NCBI GenBank assembly: GCA_965249615.1
Contig: CBDFMI010000006.1
Coordinates: forward strand, 310,001-374,000
DNA length: 64,000 nt
Source of the DNA: G963555815 sp965249615 [NCBI: bacterium]
GTDB lineage: Bacteria; UBA8248; JACPRG01
Direction: 5' to 3'
The notes below the pieces were generated by a model. That model made no database searches. It was given only the letters and a program-made list of their open reading frames with translations, and was not told the DNA's origin. The position numbers were made by a program, and so were the translations under genes. This document shows positions 61,742 to 64,000 of this stretch, piece by piece. Within the stretch, counting starts at the first letter, position 1; the number at the start of each line of letters is the position of its first letter.

Positions 61742-63706
61742 TTAGATTCTTTTCTTCTTCCGAAGCAGCCTGAGGCCGTTCGCCACAACCAGGAGGGTGC
61801 TTCCCTCATGGCCCACGACCCCGAAGGGGAGCGAGAGCCCCCCGGTCAGGGTCAAGACCACGAGAGCGGCCATCACGACGAAGGAGAAAAGCAGGTTCTG
61901 CTTGAGGATCCGAAGGGAGTGCCGGCTGAGAGAAAGGGCGTGGGGGATCTTTCTTAGATCGTCCCCCATGAGGACGATGTCGGCGGTCTCCAGGGCCACA
62001 TCGCTCCCGGCAGCCCCCATGACCAATCCCACCGTTGAGACCGCCAGGGCGGGGGCGTCGTTGACCCCGTCTCCCACCATGGCCACCTTTCCGTGGGTCC
62101 GGATGAGGTCTTGCACCACCTCCACCTTTTCCTCCGGGAGGAGATCGGCCCGGACCTCTTCGATCCCCAAGGCCGCCGCCACAGACCGGGCCGCGCGCTC
62201 GTTGTCCCCCGTCAGCATGACGGTCCGGTGGATGCCGTTTCGCTTGAGCCCCTCCAGGGCCTGGTGAACCCCCGGCCGAAGGGTGTCGGCCAGGCCGATG
62301 ACGCCCAGGGCCCCGTCGGAGTCTGAGGAGTCTCCCTCCCTCACGATCATCGTCGTCTTGCCCTCTTCCTCCAGGGTGGCGACCATCTGGTGAACGCGCG
62401 GGGAGAGTGAGATCCCCTCCTCCTCATAGAGGCGCTCGTTTCCGACGAGAACCGTCTTCCCCTCCAGCTCGGCCCGGACCCCTCTCCCGCCAATGGACTG
62501 CAGGGAGGAAGTGGGGATCAGGGTGAGCCCCTTGGAAGAGGCCGCTTCCATGACGGCCTCCGCCAGGGGGTGCCCTGAGAAGCGCTCTGCTGAGGCGGCA
62601 ATCCGAAGGATCTCTTCCGAGGGAGCTCCGTTCGTAGGCAGGATGTCCGTCACCCGGGGTCGACCCGTCGTCAACGTCCCCGTCTTGTCGAAGGTCATGA
62701 CCTGAACCCCGGCGAGATCCTCCAGATAGGTCCCTCCCTTGAAAAGGATCCCGTCACTGGCAGCCCGCGCGATGGCCGAGAGAATGGAGGCGGGGATGGA
62801 GATGACTGCGGCGCAGGGGGAGGACACGACCAGGAGTATCATGGCTCGATAGAACATCTGGGAGAATGAGACCTCAAAGAAGAGTGGCGGAATGAGGGCA
62901 AGGGCCGCCGCTCCTCCGATGACGCCCACGCTATAGTACCGGCCGAACCACTCCGTGAGACGCTGGGCCTGGGCCTTCTGGGCCTGGGCCTTTTCCACCA
63001 GCCGGATGATCCGGGCCAGGGTCGTGTCCTCAGCGCACCGGGTGACGCGGACTTCCAGGGCACCTTGCTGGTTCAGGGTCCCGGCGAAGACGGAGGCGCC
63101 AGGGCCCTTTTCCATCGGCAGGGCCTCCCCTGTGATGGAGGACTGGTCTACGGAGGAGTCGCCGGAGACGATGAGCCCGTCGGCCGGAATCATCTCTCCG
63201 GGCCGGACCATGATGTGGTCGCCTGCCGAGAGCGTATCGGCCGCCACCCGGACCTCACGCCCATCCTGAAGAACAAGGGCCTCGGCCGGCCTGAGATCCA
63301 CCAAGGAGCGGATGGCCCGGCGCGTGGAACCCATGGCCATGGCTTCCAAGGTGTTGCTGAGGGAGAAGAGGAACATGAGGACCGTCCCTTCCCCCCAATG
63401 GCCAATGGAGGCCGCCCCCAGGGCCGCCACCACCATGAGGAGGTTCACGTCCACCGTGAGGGACCAGAGGGCGGAGAGGGCGCTTCGGGTGGCGTAGAAC
63501 CCACCCGTGACATAGGCAAGGGCGTAGAGAAAAATTGGGACCCAAGGGGCTGTCAGAGAAAACCAAGAGAGGATCGCCCCGCTTAACCCCAGCGCTCCAC
63601 AAAAGGCCGTCAGGTAAGTCATCCGGCCCAAAGCCCCGTGGAGGAGTAAACGAATCCCGCCCCTCTTGGTCCCTGGGAAGGTTTTTTTCTTCTGCACGTT
63701 CTGCAC
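61742..63706 (-). CDS. P1B-4-type heavy-metal translocating ATPase
   Basis: The 654-residue P-type ATPase lacks N-terminal metal-binding domains. It has the SPC motif in the transport helix (VVSSPCAAVISIPASIL), phosphorylation motif DKTGTLTTGRP, the GHPLAEAV nucleotide-binding signature, MVGDGVNDAPAL, and HEGSTLLVVANGLRLL in the last helix (His633). SPC plus HEGS defines the P1B-4 group, which exports Co2+, Fe2+ or Zn2+ (CoaT, CtpD, PfeT). The Fur-family gene directly upstream suggests iron or peroxide control, as for PerR-PfeT in Bacillus (inference). Start GTG 63706; an in-frame GTG follows three codons later. Confidence 0.93.
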   Translation of the reverse strand: MQNVQKKKTFPGTKRGGIRLLLHGALGRMTYLTAFCGALGLSGAILSWFSLTAPWVPIFLYALAYVTGGFYATRSALSALWSLTVDVNLLMVVAALGAASIGHWGEGTVLMFLFSLSNTLEAMAMGSTRRAIRSLVDLRPAEALVLQDGREVRVAADTLSAGDHIMVRPGEMIPADGLIVSGDSSVDQSSITGEALPMEKGPGASVFAGTLNQQGALEVRVTRCAEDTTLARIIRLVEKAQAQKAQAQRLTEWFGRYYSVGVIGGAAALALIPPLFFEVSFSQMFYRAMILLVVSSPCAAVISIPASILSAIARAASDGILFKGGTYLEDLAGVQVMTFDKTGTLTTGRPRVTDILPTNGAPSEEILRIAASAERFSGHPLAEAVMEAASSKGLTLIPTSSLQSIGGRGVRAELEGKTVLVGNERLYEEEGISLSPRVHQMVATLEEEGKTTMIVREGDSSDSDGALGVIGLADTLRPGVHQALEGLKRNGIHRTVMLTGDNERAARSVAAALGIEEVRADLLPEEKVEVVQDLIRTHGKVAMVGDGVNDAPALAVSTVGLVMGAAGSDVALETADIVLMGDDLRKIPHALSLSRHSLRILKQNLLFSFVVMAALVVLTLTGGLSLPFGVVGHEGSTLLVVANGLRLLRKKKRI

Positions 63707-63718
63707 GCAACTACCCCT

Positions 63719-64000
63719 TCAAGAAAGGCCCCTTCTGTCTGGAGGAGCCTTTGTCTGGCACCGGGCGCAATAGCCCAGCGCCTCGAGACGGTGGCCCAGC
63801 ACCCTAAACCCGTTCACGTCCAAGGGGCCTTTTGGAAAGCCAGCCTTGAGCCCGGACGGGAGGTCTTGGATCTGGCCGCAGCGAAGACATCGGGTGTGAT
63901 AGTGCTCCCGGAGATCCCAATCGTATCGCGCAGGGGCGCTCCCACACTCCAGCTTTGCCGCAAGCCCGGACGCCACCAGGGCCTCCAGGGCCTTATAGAC
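63719..64000 (-). CDS. Fur/PerR-family metalloregulator, 5' end beyond window
   Basis: The frame is open from the window edge (VYKALEALVASGLAAKLECG) to the stop at 63719, 93 codons. It contains the end of the winged helix and the dimerisation domain, with EHYHTRCLRCGQIQDL and a C-terminal CARC, giving a four-cysteine structural zinc site, and His residues of the regulatory site. Fur-family members include Fur, PerR and Zur; the type cannot be assigned from this part. It is 12 bp upstream of the P1B-4 ATPase gene and most likely regulates it. Confidence 0.88.
   Translation of the reverse strand, partial: VYKALEALVASGLAAKLECGSAPARYDWDLREHYHTRCLRCGQIQDLPSGLKAGFPKGPLDVNGFRVLGHRLEALGYCARCQTKAPPDRRGLS

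Overview
The window is a dense, high-GC bacterial chromosome segment with about 70 protein genes, one tRNA, short intergenic gaps and many 1-8 bp (ATGA/GTGA-type) gene overlaps. There are no phage genes, no insertion sequences and no CRISPR array. Lipoproteins, a BamE-like protein, a MurNAc-recycling pair (AmgK/MurU) and the hopanoid-associated HpnA point to a Gram-negative aerobe. An uncultivated lineage such as NC10/Methylomirabilota would fit, but this is only an impression and no marker here proves it.

Layout. 1-1.9 kb: a truncated multi-pass membrane protein and a cupredoxin-like protein whose signal peptide carries an apparent frameshift. 1.9-10 kb: rarA, purE, tsaC, a 2-hydroxyacid dehydrogenase, a haloalkane dehalogenase, a beta-carbonic anhydrase preceded by a relic of the dehalogenase gene, a family 2 glycosyltransferase, a PAP2 phosphatase and gpsA. 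10-15.6 kb: an origin-proximal block, parB-parA-rsmG-jag-yidC-yidD-rnpA-rpmH, with a parS site inside rsmG; dnaA, mnmE and mnmG are not in it. 15.7-25.5 kb: an enoyl-CoA hydratase, a hydrolase, a HEAT-like protein, a three-gene module (MerT-like membrane protein, Tes-like radical SAM enzyme, methyltransferase), hpnA, a ferredoxin, a trypsin-like protease, a lipoprotein and tRNA-Leu(GAG). 25.6-34.4 kb: a VOC protein, a peptide-type ABC importer, the glycolytic operon gap-pgk-tpiA-secG, and comF. 34.7-47 kb: a secreted Kelch protein, a TlpA-like thioredoxin encoded with an in-frame UGA, ccdA, a cupredoxin, a complete aa3-type cytochrome oxidase locus with heme A synthesis genes, and an ABC-2 exporter. 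47-57 kb: leuCD, an M48 protease, an AhpD-like protein with an in-frame UGA, an ArsB/NhaD-type transporter, the MurNAc recycling cluster, an M28 enzyme and a DUF805 protein. 57-64 kb: thiE-thiL, a second-type EF-G, a cytochrome b, a P1B-4 metal ATPase and a truncated Fur-family regulator.

Main discovery. Two unrelated thiol-redox genes contain an in-frame UGA exactly where an active-site cysteine is expected. These are a TlpA-like protein (W-U-P-Y-C instead of W-C-x-x-C, 36054-36056) and an AhpD-like protein (C-H-Y-U instead of C-x-x-C, 50845-50847, minus strand). Each UGA is followed by a perfect 7-bp stem-loop whose loop begins 19 or 20 nt after the UGA and has G in its first two positions, as expected for a bacterial SECIS. 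The organism therefore probably makes selenoproteins. The TlpA-like selenoprotein sits directly before ccdA and the cytochrome oxidase genes, which suggests a selenium-dependent thiol relay for cytochrome c or CuA maturation.
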